NCBI RefSeq assembly: GCF_900105835.1
Contig: NZ_LT629783.1
Location: 4,114,501-4,178,500 of the forward strand
From: Pseudomonas fragi
GTDB taxonomy: Bacteria > Pseudomonadota > Gammaproteobacteria > Pseudomonadales > Pseudomonadaceae
Direction: 5' to 3'
DNA: 64,000 bases
The number at the start of each line of letters is the position of its first letter. The first letter of the stretch is position 1. This document shows positions 1-8,240 of the stretch, piece after piece. The position numbers and the translations under genes were made by a program. The notes beneath the pieces were generated by a model, which was not told where the DNA came from, did no database searches, and saw nothing but the letters and a program-made list of their open reading frames with translations.

Positions 1-15
1 ACACGCTTCAGAATC

Positions 16-117
16 TGTAGCCGCTGACGAGGCACGAGGCTGCGATGGGTTGCGCAGCGGCCCCCGTTGGCGCTCCTGCGGCCCGCATCGCAGCCTCGTG
101 CCTCGTCAGCGGCTACA
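16..117. repeat. REP-like inverted repeat, class A
   Basis: Two perfect 32-base inverted arms (16-47 and 86-117), beginning TGTAGCCGCTGACGAGG and ending CCTCGTCAGCGGCTACA, flank a 38-base GC-rich spacer. This is the paired-REP (REPIN-like) layout common in fluorescent pseudomonads. Related copies lie near 13685, 16525, 17091, 45179 and 48051. Confidence 0.85.
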
Positions 118-120
118 CAC

Positions 121-153
121 AAAAGCCCCGACCATCAGATGGGCGGGGCTTTT
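121..153 (-). terminator. Rho-independent terminator of the TonB receptor gene
   Basis: AAAAGCCCCG and CGGGGCTTTT form a 10-bp stem. Read on the minus strand it lies about 20 bases after the receptor stop codon and ends in a T-run. Confidence 0.8.
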
Positions 154-171
154 GTTCAGCTCAACTTCGAA

Positions 172-2472
172 TTAGAAGTGGAAGCTGGTGGTCAACAAGG
201 CGGTACGGCCTGCGGCCTGGCTGGCAAAGTGCGCAGCGTAGGCTTTGTCGTAGTAGGTCTTGTCGGTCAGGTTTTGTACGTTCAGTTGCAGGTCGATGTT
301 TTTGGTCAGCTTGTAGCTGGCCATTGCGTCGTAGCGAGTGTAAGCCGGGACGTAAACGGTGTTGGCCGTGTCGCCGTAGACTTCGTCAACATAGAACGCA
401 CCGCCGCCGATGGTCAGCTTTGGCATCACTTCATAGGTTGTCCACAGGCTGAAGCTGTTTTTCGGGGTGTTCGGCATTTCATTGCCTTTGTCCGAAACGG
501 CTGCGGTATTGATAGTGCCATTACGGTTGGCTTTCTGGCCCGGATCAACCAGCTCGCTTTTCAGGTAGCTGTAGCCTGCAAACACTTGCCACTTGTCAGT
601 GATCTTGCCACTGGCCGACAGTTCCAGGCCGTCAACGCGAGACTCACCGGCGTTTTCGTAGGTGAACGAGTCAGTCAGTACGCGAGTGTTCTTTTTCTCG
701 GTACGGAAGATGGCTGCAGTCAGCGACAGACGATCGTGGAACACGTCCCACTTGGTGCCCAGTTCGTAGTTAACGGTTTCTTCCGGCTTCAGGTCGCTGG
801 TGATGGTGCTGCCTGGAGCAACCAGGCCATTGCCTTCAACGCCTTCACCCACCACGCCGCCTGGCGGAGTAGCCGAGGTCGCGTAGGACAGGTAAACGCT
901 GCCGTTATCCAGTGGCTTCCAGACCAGGCCGGTCTGCCAGTTGAAGAAGTGGCTGTCGTTCGAGGCCTTGGTACGACCACTCGCCGCATTGGTGTTGGCG
1001 GTGGTGCTGAAGGCGTCGTAACGCAGGCCAGCGTTCAACAGCCACTTCGGATCCAGCTCGATGGTATCGAACACATAGGCGGCTTTGGTCACGCCCACGG
1101 TGTTGGTGCCGTAGTAGTTGCGCGCTTCAGTACCGGTCCACACATCGTTCGGGTTCGGGTTGGACAGCGAGGTGCACTGGCCGCCGCTGTTACCGACTTT
1201 GTCCGGCGTGCAGTTGGGGTTGCTGTTCGGGGTCACGGTGTAACCGCTGGCACGGGTTTCTTCACGAGTGAATTCAACACCGGTGGAGTAGTTGTTCTTG
1301 AAGCCCATAACCTGGAAGTTGCCGAACAGGTCAGTCTGGTTGGTGGTGGTTTCGGTGGTCGAAACACGGGTATTGGCACGACGCCATACGGTGCCGTACT
1401 GGTTGACGTTGTGCTGGCTGTCGTCCGGCTGGGTGAGGATGTAGTCCTGGCCGGTGTTGCCGTGGCGGAAGGTGTTTTTCAGGGTCATCGCATCGCTGAA
1501 GTCATGCTCGAACGAGATGGTGCTGATATCCACACGGGTCTTGCGGAAGTCACGGTCTTTGAGGCCGTAGAAGTTTTTGCTGTCGCCGCCATCGTCCGGT
1601 TTGTCGTGGACGTGAACTGCGGTCTTGGAACTGTTGCTGTAGCCGTATGGAATGCCCGAATCCGGCAGGTCGTTGCTTTCCAGGTGGTAGTAGCTGACGT
1701 TCAGACGGTTTTCAGTACCCAGGCCGAAGGTCAGCGATGGCGCTACGCCCCAGCGGTCGTAGTTGACCGATTCGCGGCCTGCGACGTTCTGTTCGTGGCT
1801 CATCAGGTTCAGACGGAACGCTGCGGTGTCCAGGAACTGACGGTTTACATCCAGGGTGTAGCGACGGGTCTGGTCGGAGCCGTAGGTGAAGCCGCCATTG
1901 AGGAAGTCACCCGCCTTGGCGGTCTTGCTCACCATGTTCAGGCTGCCGCCAGCCGAGCCACGACCACCGAAAGTGGAGTTCGGGCCTTTGCTGACTTCGA
2001 TCGATTCGATGTCGAAGATTTCGCGGGTCTGGCCGCCAGCATCGCGCACGCCGTCCAGGTACATGTCGGACTGTGCGTCAAAACCACGAATGAACGGACG
2101 GTCGCCCTGTGGGTTGCCGCCTTCGCCTGCGCCGAAGGTGATGCCTGGCACGGTGCGCAGGGCGTCTTGCAGCGAGGTGGCTGCGGTGTCCTGCAGCACT
2201 TGCTGCGGGATCACGGTGACAGAGCGCGGCGTATCAACCAGCGGTGCGGTGTACTTCTGGGAGCTGGCTTTCTCGGTCTGATAAGACTTGTCGGTCTGCT
2301 CGCCGGTAACCGTGGTCGCGCCAAGGGAAATACTGCTGCCCTGGGCCTTGCTGTCAGTGCTTTCGGCAGCCTGAACCAGAGGGCCTGCAGAGGTCGCAGT
2401 AATTGCGACACCGATGGCCGAAGCCAGTAAACGCGGTGAGCTGACGGGTATTTTTAATTGTTGGCGCGACAT
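172..2472 (-). CDS. piuA: TonB-dependent catecholate-type siderophore receptor (PiuA/Fiu family)
   Basis: Outer-membrane receptor of 766 residues that should import ferric catecholate-type siderophores using TonB/ExbBD energy. The start at 2472 gives MSRQQLKIPV with a GGAAGGGA ribosome site; an in-frame start 63 bases upstream would only add residues before the signal sequence. A signal peptide runs to about residue 35, then a TonB-box-like stretch, a plug domain (TPRSVTVIP, PGITFGAGEGG, DGVRDAGG) and a 22-strand-type barrel ending in the aromatic signature TTSFHF. It is divergent from piuC, the arrangement known for PA4514/PA4515, and a Fur-like site lies in the shared promoter region. Members of this family are known entry routes for catechol-bearing siderophore-antibiotic conjugates. 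The exact ligand cannot be read from sequence; the name fiu is equally used for such genes. Confidence 0.9.
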   Translation of the reverse strand: MSRQQLKIPVSSPRLLASAIGVAITATSAGPLVQAAESTDSKAQGSSISLGATTVTGEQTDKSYQTEKASSQKYTAPLVDTPRSVTVIPQQVLQDTAATSLQDALRTVPGITFGAGEGGNPQGDRPFIRGFDAQSDMYLDGVRDAGGQTREIFDIESIEVSKGPNSTFGGRGSAGGSLNMVSKTAKAGDFLNGGFTYGSDQTRRYTLDVNRQFLDTAAFRLNLMSHEQNVAGRESVNYDRWGVAPSLTFGLGTENRLNVSYYHLESNDLPDSGIPYGYSNSSKTAVHVHDKPDDGGDSKNFYGLKDRDFRKTRVDISTISFEHDFSDAMTLKNTFRHGNTGQDYILTQPDDSQHNVNQYGTVWRRANTRVSTTETTTNQTDLFGNFQVMGFKNNYSTGVEFTREETRASGYTVTPNSNPNCTPDKVGNSGGQCTSLSNPNPNDVWTGTEARNYYGTNTVGVTKAAYVFDTIELDPKWLLNAGLRYDAFSTTANTNAASGRTKASNDSHFFNWQTGLVWKPLDNGSVYLSYATSATPPGGVVGEGVEGNGLVAPGSTITSDLKPEETVNYELGTKWDVFHDRLSLTAAIFRTEKKNTRVLTDSFTYENAGESRVDGLELSASGKITDKWQVFAGYSYLKSELVDPGQKANRNGTINTAAVSDKGNEMPNTPKNSFSLWTTYEVMPKLTIGGGAFYVDEVYGDTANTVYVPAYTRYDAMASYKLTKNIDLQLNVQNLTDKTYYDKAYAAHFASQAAGRTALLTTSFHF

Positions 2473-2534
2473 TTGAAGATCCCTTCCCCCAGAATTTGAG
2501 CCGCGAAATATATGGCAAACAATTCTGACTATCA

Positions 2535-2553
2535 ATTGAGAGGCATTACTATT
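2535..2553. promoter_or_regulatory. Fur-box-like site, receptor side
   Basis: ATTGAGAGGCATTACTATT matches 14 of 19 positions of the common Pseudomonas Fur-box form AATGAGAATCATTATCATT by hand alignment. It lies about 60 bases upstream of the receptor start. Confidence 0.5.
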
Positions 2554-2642
2554 TGCGCTGAATTTACATTCTTTACAAATTGCCTTTACGGTTTTTTCAC
2601 ACTCGTTCGTCTACGGGCCTCTTAACAAAGTTTTACACAGAC

Positions 2643-2661
2643 AATAAGAATCAATACCATT
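2643..2661. promoter_or_regulatory. Fur-box-like site, piuC side
   Basis: AATAAGAATCAATACCATT matches 16 of 19 positions of AATGAGAATCATTATCATT by hand alignment. It ends 29 bases before the piuC start, where a bound repressor would block transcription or initiation. Confidence 0.6.
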
Positions 2662-2690
2662 GCCATCCCTTTGCTATCAGGTATTGCGTC

Positions 2691-3371
2691 ATGTTGCTGC
2701 ATATCCCCGGCTTGTTCTCCCGTGAAGAGGTGCAGCGCATCCGTGAGGCGCTGCAGCAGACCGAGTGGGCTGACGGCAAGATCACCGCAGGTTTTCAGTC
2801 GGCCAAGGCCAAGCACAATCTGCAATTGCCCGAAGACCATCCACTGGCCAAGGAAATCGGCGCGGCGATGATTGATCGGCTGTGGAAAAATCCGCTGTAT
2901 ATGTCAGCGGCCTTGCCACACAAGGTGTTTCCGCCGTTGGTGAACTGCTACACCGGGGGCGGCAGTTTCGACTTTCATATCGACAATGCCGTGCGCCAGC
3001 CCAAGGGCAGCCCCGAGCGGGTGCGCACCGATCTGTCGGCCACCCTGTTTTTCAGCGACCCCGAGGACTACGACGGCGGCGAGCTGGTGATTCAGGACAC
3101 TTACGGTGTGCAGCAGGTCAAGCTGCCTGCTGGCGACATGGTCTTGTACCCCGGCACCAGCTTGCACAAGGTCAACGCCGTTACCCGTGGTGCACGCTTT
3201 GCGTCGTTTTTCTGGACCCAGAGCCTGGTGCGCGAAGACAGCCAGCGCACGCTGCTGTTTGAAATGGATGGCGCGATTCAGCAACTGACCCGCGACGTTC
3301 CTGATCACCCCTCGCTGATCCAGCTCACCGGCACCTACCACAACCTGCTGCGTCGCTGGGCCGAGGTGTAA
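2691..3371 (+). CDS. piuC: Fe(II)/2-oxoglutarate-dependent PKHD-type hydroxylase PiuC
   Basis: Soluble dioxygenase of 226 residues, the normal length of the PiuC/YbiX family. The jelly-roll core shows the iron-binding HxD motif at His96 and Asp98 (FHIDN), a distal His159 (SLHKV) and Arg169 (RGARF) for 2-oxoglutarate. The start at 2691 (MLLHIPGLF) is chosen because family members begin this way; an upstream in-frame start would add 37 residues unlike the family. The gene faces the TonB receptor across a region with Fur-like sites and is followed after 3 bases by the Sel1 gene, so the pair is probably co-transcribed under iron limitation. The natural substrate of PiuC enzymes is not settled; action on siderophore or iron metabolism is inferred from context. 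Confidence 0.92.
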   Translation: MLLHIPGLFSREEVQRIREALQQTEWADGKITAGFQSAKAKHNLQLPEDHPLAKEIGAAMIDRLWKNPLYMSAALPHKVFPPLVNCYTGGGSFDFHIDNAVRQPKGSPERVRTDLSATLFFSDPEDYDGGELVIQDTYGVQQVKLPAGDMVLYPGTSLHKVNAVTRGARFASFFWTQSLVREDSQRTLLFEMDGAIQQLTRDVPDHPSLIQLTGTYHNLLRRWAEV

Positions 3372-3374
3372 GTC

Positions 3375-4145
3375 ATGAGCTTTCAACTACGTCGTGAAGA
3401 AGTGCTCGACGGTGCGCAACTGAGCGCCATGCTGGCTGAAAACCCGGGCAAGGCGGCCCAGGCCATTTTAATCGCCGCCAAGCAGGGCATCGTCGATGGC
3501 CAGGCCTTGCTCGGGCAGATTCTGCTCGACGGCCAGGGCATTGAGCGCGATCCGGTGCTGGCCAAGCGCTGGTTTCAGATCGCCGCCAATTCTGGCCACC
3601 TGATGGCCCGCAATATGTTGGGGCGCTGCTGGGAACATGGCTGGGGCGGGCCTGTGGACTGCACCCTGGCCAGCCTGGAATACCGCCAGGCCGCCGAGGC
3701 GGGGCTGGACTGGGCGCTCTACAACTACGCCAACCTGCTGGCCACCGGCCGCGGCGTGGCGCCAGACCAGGGGGCGGCATTCAAGCTGTACCGGGTCGCG
3801 GCGCAGGCGGGCCATGCCAAGTCGATGAACCTGGTGGGGCGCTACCTCGAAGAGGGGGTGTATTGCCCGGGCGACAAGCAAGCGGCCTGGGTCTGGTATG
3901 AGCGCTCGGCCCGGGGCGGTGATTTTCGTGGCCAGTTCAGCCATGCCTCGGTCCTGGCCGAGGCCGGGCGTATTGATGAAGCGTTGACCTGGTTTGAGCG
4001 CGCCCTGGCCGGCGGCAACCTGAATTTTCTGCGGGTAAGCCTGGCGGCCCTGCTTGAAGCCCGCGACCTGCGTGTCAGGGCCATGAGCGAGGCCTGGCAA
4101 GCCCGTATCCATACGTTGCAGAGCAGCCCTGTGCAAAACAGATGA
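3375..4145 (+). CDS. Sel1-like tetratricopeptide-type repeat protein
   Basis: Protein of 256 residues made of about five Sel1-type alpha-alpha repeats, seen as recurring patterns such as GQALLGQILLDG, HLMARNMLGRCWE, WALYNYANLLATG and AKSMNLVGRYLEEG at roughly 36-residue spacing. There is no signal peptide, so it is probably cytoplasmic. It starts 3 bases after piuC with GAGGTG as ribosome site, so it belongs to the same operon; PAO1 has an equivalent gene (PA4516) in the same place. Sel1 proteins are usually protein-protein interaction adaptors. Its partner in iron uptake is unknown. Confidence 0.85.
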   Translation: MSFQLRREEVLDGAQLSAMLAENPGKAAQAILIAAKQGIVDGQALLGQILLDGQGIERDPVLAKRWFQIAANSGHLMARNMLGRCWEHGWGGPVDCTLASLEYRQAAEAGLDWALYNYANLLATGRGVAPDQGAAFKLYRVAAQAGHAKSMNLVGRYLEEGVYCPGDKQAAWVWYERSARGGDFRGQFSHASVLAEAGRIDEALTWFERALAGGNLNFLRVSLAALLEARDLRVRAMSEAWQARIHTLQSSPVQNR

Positions 4146-4329
4146 CAGCGCGGCGGTTAATACTCGTACGCTGTTGTTTATCGCGTCCGAGTACGCGCTG
4201 GTTAGTTGGGGTAACTATTCATTTTTATTTACGCTCTGGTCTTACACAGTTGCAGGCTACCCGGTAATTGTTTGATGCCCTTTAAAACATGATGCTGCAC
4301 AGCAGGATCATTGTTTAAAGGGAATTAAT

Positions 4330-5559
4330 ATGCAGGTTCAAAATGTTGCGCCCCCTGGCGGCGCTGAAGATACCCGCCCGCTTGAAGAGATGAGTGCACT
4401 TGAAGCGGCCATCTACTTGCCGTCGCAGTATATTCAAATGCTCGCGGGTGAAAAAACCGCTGCTGTTTCCAGGGACGAGTTGGGCTTTATTGTCCGGCGC
4501 AGTGATATCCAGAGTGTCCGTGCGTATGTGCGCGAGTCCAGGGCATTGCCCGTAGAGTACACCAAGGTCGTGGCCTGGCTCGGCGCCGACACGGCGAGTG
4601 TCGCGGGGCTGGAGCCGGCCAGTATCCAGTCGTTTCATCAGCGTGTGGTGCAACATGCCGCCAGTTGGGCCGTGCTGGAGCGCGATACCAAGGAACTCAG
4701 CCGACAACTCAACCGTTTCTCCGACGGGTTCATCACCACGGCCAACAGCATTATCGAGTTGATCAATAAAGTCGAACTGGACCGTTTCCTAAGTGGCACG
4801 CTTGACGAACTGACCCAGGCAGAAGAAGCCGAGCTTAAAAAGATTGTGCTCAGCGCAACCGAGCTGAGAGCTGTGGGTATCGTCAGGGACTATGTGCTGC
4901 TTATCAAGCAGGATACCGAGGCCTACATCAAAAAAACCCATGCCGTGGGCGCACTGGCGGCCGAGTTTGAGCGTGTGTTGTCGGATGAGCTGATTCACCA
5001 GGTAAATGCCAAGCTCGAAGCGTATGCCAAGGCGGGGCTATCGGCTGAGCGCAAGTTGCTGACTGCGCGCATCAAGGAACTGGACAGTGAAATCGAGCAG
5101 TTGATCAGGGACTACCGCTCGCATGTGCTGTACGGGCATTCGGGGATCTTTCTTGGGCCTATCGGGCTGGCGATTACCGGCGGGATTTTCGGGGTCAAGG
5201 CTGAGAGCATACGCGCGCGGAAAAACAAGCTGATCGCCGAGCGCGATCTTGCCAGGCAAGGCAGTCAGGAGCAGGAACGTCTGGCTGTAGCCCTGGACAC
5301 CACCCAGCAGCGTTTCACGGATTTGCGCAGCCGTATGCTCGGCGCCGAGCAGGGCGCCAGGCAACTGGCACAGGTCTGGGGTTATATCGCCAAATATCTG
5401 GATGAGGCAGCGTTTGAACTCAAAGGGGTCAATACCCTTGCCCGATTACACAAGTTCAAACTTGATTTTGCTCAGTTGTTGAACCCTTGGATGCGTGTCA
5501 AGGATTACAGTTTTTATATCGCACTGGTGTTTGATGACATGGTGGATGGGCGTCAGTAA
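4330..5559 (+). CDS. xaxA: Xenorhabdolysin-type binary toxin, subunit A (XaxA/YaxA-like)
   Basis: Protein of 409 residues resembling component A of the alpha-xenorhabdolysin family of two-part alpha-helical pore-forming toxins (XaxAB, YaxAB). Long amphipathic helices (residues 90-265 and 295-360) bracket one hydrophobic hairpin, about 269-289 (GHSGIFLGPIGLAITGGIFGV), the expected membrane-inserting 'foot'. Length and layout fit the family (about 400 residues). No signal peptide is present, as is usual for this group. The ribosome site AAAGGGAA precedes the ATG. The B-subunit gene follows 37 bases later. It sits between the piuC operon and speC, genes close together in PAO1, and therefore looks like a later insertion. 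Known relatives lyse insect or mammalian cells; the target here is inferred. Confidence 0.85.
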   Translation: MQVQNVAPPGGAEDTRPLEEMSALEAAIYLPSQYIQMLAGEKTAAVSRDELGFIVRRSDIQSVRAYVRESRALPVEYTKVVAWLGADTASVAGLEPASIQSFHQRVVQHAASWAVLERDTKELSRQLNRFSDGFITTANSIIELINKVELDRFLSGTLDELTQAEEAELKKIVLSATELRAVGIVRDYVLLIKQDTEAYIKKTHAVGALAAEFERVLSDELIHQVNAKLEAYAKAGLSAERKLLTARIKELDSEIEQLIRDYRSHVLYGHSGIFLGPIGLAITGGIFGVKAESIRARKNKLIAERDLARQGSQEQERLAVALDTTQQRFTDLRSRMLGAEQGARQLAQVWGYIAKYLDEAAFELKGVNTLARLHKFKLDFAQLLNPWMRVKDYSFYIALVFDDMVDGRQ

Positions 5560-5596
5560 ACAAGGAAGTGAATACTTGAACAGGGAGATTGATGTT

Positions 5597-6589
5597 ATGG
5601 GTTATGACAATCCCGATATGCCGGGTGTTATCGAAGGCTTGAAAAAATTCCATGCGGTGGCGGTCAATCATGAATACGATTTTATTCCGTCGCTCCAGGA
5701 GCGTTTGGGGCAGGCAGCCAGGTATTTGAGTCAAAGTGTGCGTGCTGTTGCTGATAAGGCCAGCAATCTTGAAGTGATGGTTGAAAGTGCCGGGCTCGAC
5801 GAGCTCCTCCAGCAGTGGATCATTGTTCAGGGCCATACCCGTCTGGCTGCCGGTATACAAGCATCGGCGATCAATACGTTAAGTGATACTTTTTTTCAGC
5901 GGGTCAGCCGTATTGCAAGTGCCGCCAGGGCGGCGAAAGAACAGATCGAAATGCGCGCAGTGGAAGGTGAAGGGTTGAACCTGGAGCATTATTCGGACCC
6001 GCTGCTGATTTATGACGCGGCCAGGCTCGAAGAACTGGAGCAGCAGGCCGTTGACCTGCAGGTCGAAGAAGATCGGCTGCGTGCAGACAAGCAGGTGATT
6101 GACGCAGCGGTAACGCTTTTGCAATCACGAACCTGGCTCGACCATGTGCGTGACTTGCTGCCCACACCGGAGCAAATCCAGGGATTGGTCAGCACCGCCC
6201 TGGTGGGAAGGGCGGATGCAGACACCGTGATTGCCGCCCTTGAGCGTTTGACCCAGTACCTGGGCGTTTATGACGGCGGGTTCAGGCTGTTTTCGCTGAC
6301 TGAAGCGCGCAACAAGATAAGCGACAGGTTGGTCGACCTGAGAACCTTGAGCAACAAGAACAAGACGGATGCGCGAGTGCTGCAGGAGCGCGCGCAAAAG
6401 ATCAGGCGCCACGCGGAGCTAGTTGAGGTGCGTGCCTGCTGGGTTGCCAATATAAGGCTGGTGGCCAAGGGGATGGGGGTGTTCATTGCCCGGGTGCGTG
6501 CGACCACTGAAGTCGATGAGCACTTGCTGCGTCAGACTTCGGCCGAGCTGGCGGGGTTTCTGGGCTTTTTGCGGCGCATCAGCCGCTAG
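5597..6589 (+). CDS. xaxB: Xenorhabdolysin-type binary toxin, subunit B (XaxB/YaxB-like)
   Basis: Protein of 330 residues, almost entirely helical, matching component B of the XaxAB family in size, in its position just after subunit A, and in its C-terminal region (LLRQTSAELAGFLGFLRRISR, with a short hydrophobic end). The start at 5597 (MGYDNPDMPG) is preceded by GGGAG; the open frame extends upstream into xaxA but has no better start. In the characterised toxins A and B form heterodimers that assemble into a large pore and neither alone is fully active. Co-transcription with xaxA is likely (37-base gap). No secretion gene lies nearby, so release may be by lysis or an unknown route. Confidence 0.82.
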   Translation: MGYDNPDMPGVIEGLKKFHAVAVNHEYDFIPSLQERLGQAARYLSQSVRAVADKASNLEVMVESAGLDELLQQWIIVQGHTRLAAGIQASAINTLSDTFFQRVSRIASAARAAKEQIEMRAVEGEGLNLEHYSDPLLIYDAARLEELEQQAVDLQVEEDRLRADKQVIDAAVTLLQSRTWLDHVRDLLPTPEQIQGLVSTALVGRADADTVIAALERLTQYLGVYDGGFRLFSLTEARNKISDRLVDLRTLSNKNKTDARVLQERAQKIRRHAELVEVRACWVANIRLVAKGMGVFIARVRATTEVDEHLLRQTSAELAGFLGFLRRISR

Positions 6590-6601
6590 ACGATATCGAC
6601 A

Positions 6602-6627
6602 GCCCCCCGCACGCGAGTGCGGGGGGC
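6602..6627. terminator. GC-rich hairpin between convergent xaxB and speC
   Basis: An 11-bp stem GCCCCCCGCAC/GTGCGGGGGGC closes a GCGA tetraloop exactly between the two convergent stop codons. It lacks a strong T-run on either side, so termination could be weaker than usual. Confidence 0.65.
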
Positions 6628-6633
6628 ATGTGC

Positions 6634-7797
6634 TTACAGGTAGAACGACTTCAGCGGCGGGAAACCGTTGAATTCGACGGCGCTGTAGCTGGTGGTGTAG
6701 GCACCGGTCGACAGCCAGTAGAGGCGGTCACCGATGGCCAGGTTCAGGGGCAGGCCGTACTTGTAGTTTTCATACATGATATCGGCGCTGTCGCAGGTTG
6801 GACCGGCGATCACCACTTCTTCCATTTCGCCTTTTTTCTCGGTCCAGATCGGGAACTTGATGGCTTCATCCATGGTTTCGATCAGGCCCGAGAATTTGCC
6901 CACATCGGTGTATACCCAACGCTCAACGGCAGTGCGCGATTTACGCGCAACCAGTACCACTTCGCTGACCAGGATCCCGGCGTTGGCAATCAGCGAGCGG
7001 CCCGGCTCCAGGATGATTTCCGGCAGGTCGTCACCGAAGTCTTCCTTGAGAAAGCGGATGATTTCTTCAGCGTAGGTTTCCAGGCTGTTGGTGCGGGTGA
7101 TGTAGTTGGCCGGGAAGCCGCCGCCCATGTTGATCAGCTTGAGGACGATGCCGTCTTCTTCTTTAAGACGCTCGAAGATCACCTTGACCTTGGCAATGGC
7201 CGCATCCCACACGCTGATATCGCGTTGCTGGGAGCCAACGTGGAACGAAATGCCGTAAGGCACCAGGCCCAGGTCGCGGGCCAGGATCAGCAGGTCCATG
7301 GCCATGTCGGTCTGGCAGCCGAATTTGCGCGACAGTGGCCAGTCAGCCGTGGTCGAGCCTTCGGTCAGGATGCGCACATAGATTTTCGAGCCCGGTGCTG
7401 CCTTGGCGATGTTGCGCAGGTCGGCTTCTGAGTCAGTGGAGAACAGGCGCACGCCTTTCTCGTAGAAGTAACGAATGTCCTTGGATTTCTTGATGGTGTT
7501 GCCGTAGCTGATGCGGTCCGGGCCAACGCCTTGGGCCATCACCTTGTCCAACTCGTAGATCGAGGCGATGTCGAAGTTCGAACCTTTGTCGCGCAGCAAG
7601 TCGATGATTTCGACCGCCGGGTTGGCTTTGACGGCGTAGTACACCTTGGCGAATTCGAAGCCTGCACGCAGGTCATCGTAGGCCTTGCTGATCATGGCGG
7701 TGTCGATCACCACGAACGGGGTTTCCTGGGTGTCAGCGAAGGCCTTCATTTTCTGGAAGGTATCGCGCGCGTAATAGTCTTCGACCTGAATCGACAT
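6634..7797 (-). CDS. speC: Ornithine decarboxylase (PLP fold type III)
   Basis: Enzyme of 387 residues converting ornithine to putrescine, first step of polyamine synthesis; some relatives also accept lysine. PLP-binding Lys57 (YYAVKANP), His186 (HVGSQ), the glycine loop GGG 225-227, EPGR 264-267 and the catalytic Cys335-Asp336 (GPTCDSAD) are all present. The eukaryotic-like short alanine-racemase-type fold and length match PA4519. The start at 7797 (MSIQVEDYY) has an AGGAGT ribosome site; an upstream in-frame start adds only seven residues. It is transcribed alone, convergent with the toxin genes. Confidence 0.93.
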   Translation of the reverse strand: MSIQVEDYYARDTFQKMKAFADTQETPFVVIDTAMISKAYDDLRAGFEFAKVYYAVKANPAVEIIDLLRDKGSNFDIASIYELDKVMAQGVGPDRISYGNTIKKSKDIRYFYEKGVRLFSTDSEADLRNIAKAAPGSKIYVRILTEGSTTADWPLSRKFGCQTDMAMDLLILARDLGLVPYGISFHVGSQQRDISVWDAAIAKVKVIFERLKEEDGIVLKLINMGGGFPANYITRTNSLETYAEEIIRFLKEDFGDDLPEIILEPGRSLIANAGILVSEVVLVARKSRTAVERWVYTDVGKFSGLIETMDEAIKFPIWTEKKGEMEEVVIAGPTCDSADIMYENYKYGLPLNLAIGDRLYWLSTGAYTTSYSAVEFNGFPPLKSFYL

Positions 7798-8240
7798 GCT
7801 GGGGGACTCCTGTGGCAAACGTCATAAATAAATGGGTGCAGCTGAACATCCTCCGTATCCCCACTTTGGTTCGCCTACTTCCCAAGGCATGTCCGCCGAA
7901 AGCAAAAAAGGTAAATGGACCTTGCTGTCTCGTCGTCAGTACTTGAGCCGGATGGATCGTTTCCAGCATGGATGTTCGGCGCGAACTTTAGGGCGTGAGT
8001 GCCCACAGATCAACAAAAAATGTCGCGTTTTTGCACGAGTTCGTCGTAGGGGGGAGAGACGGCTATTTATGTAACCGACTGTGATGACAGCGCAGAGTTC
8101 ACGCAGGAGAAAATCAAAGGCCCCTCACCCCAGCCCTCTCCCGGAGGGAGAGGGGGGTGATTGGCGGCGTTGCGCACATCTGCTTTTGCCTTTAGTCCCC
8201 TCTCCCTTTGGGAGAGGGTTAGGGTGAGGGCTGCGATTGA
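7798..8240. other. Intergenic region between speC and opuCA
   Basis: This region holds the speC promoter (not resolved by eye) and, in its distal half, the class C inverted repeat. No convincing gene is seen on either strand. Confidence 0.6.
8122..8230. repeat. Class C inverted repeat (CCCTCACCCC type)
   Basis: Arms CCCTCACCCCAGCCCTCTCC and GGAGAGGGTTAGGGTGAGGG face each other around an internal short hairpin (CTCCCGGAGGGAG). The element lies just after the opuCA stop codon. Similar copies occur at 34313 and 41469. Confidence 0.8.

Noticed and set aside
67..2430. 787-residue open frame on the plus strand, antisense to the TonB receptor
   Set aside because: It is the mirror of a clear receptor gene; GC-rich codon bias keeps the opposite frame open. 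The protein shows no domain, signal or ribosome site.
8122..8230. Class C repeat as the terminator of the opuC operon
   Set aside because: It could end transcripts, but there is no T-run on the minus strand; kept as a repeat only.
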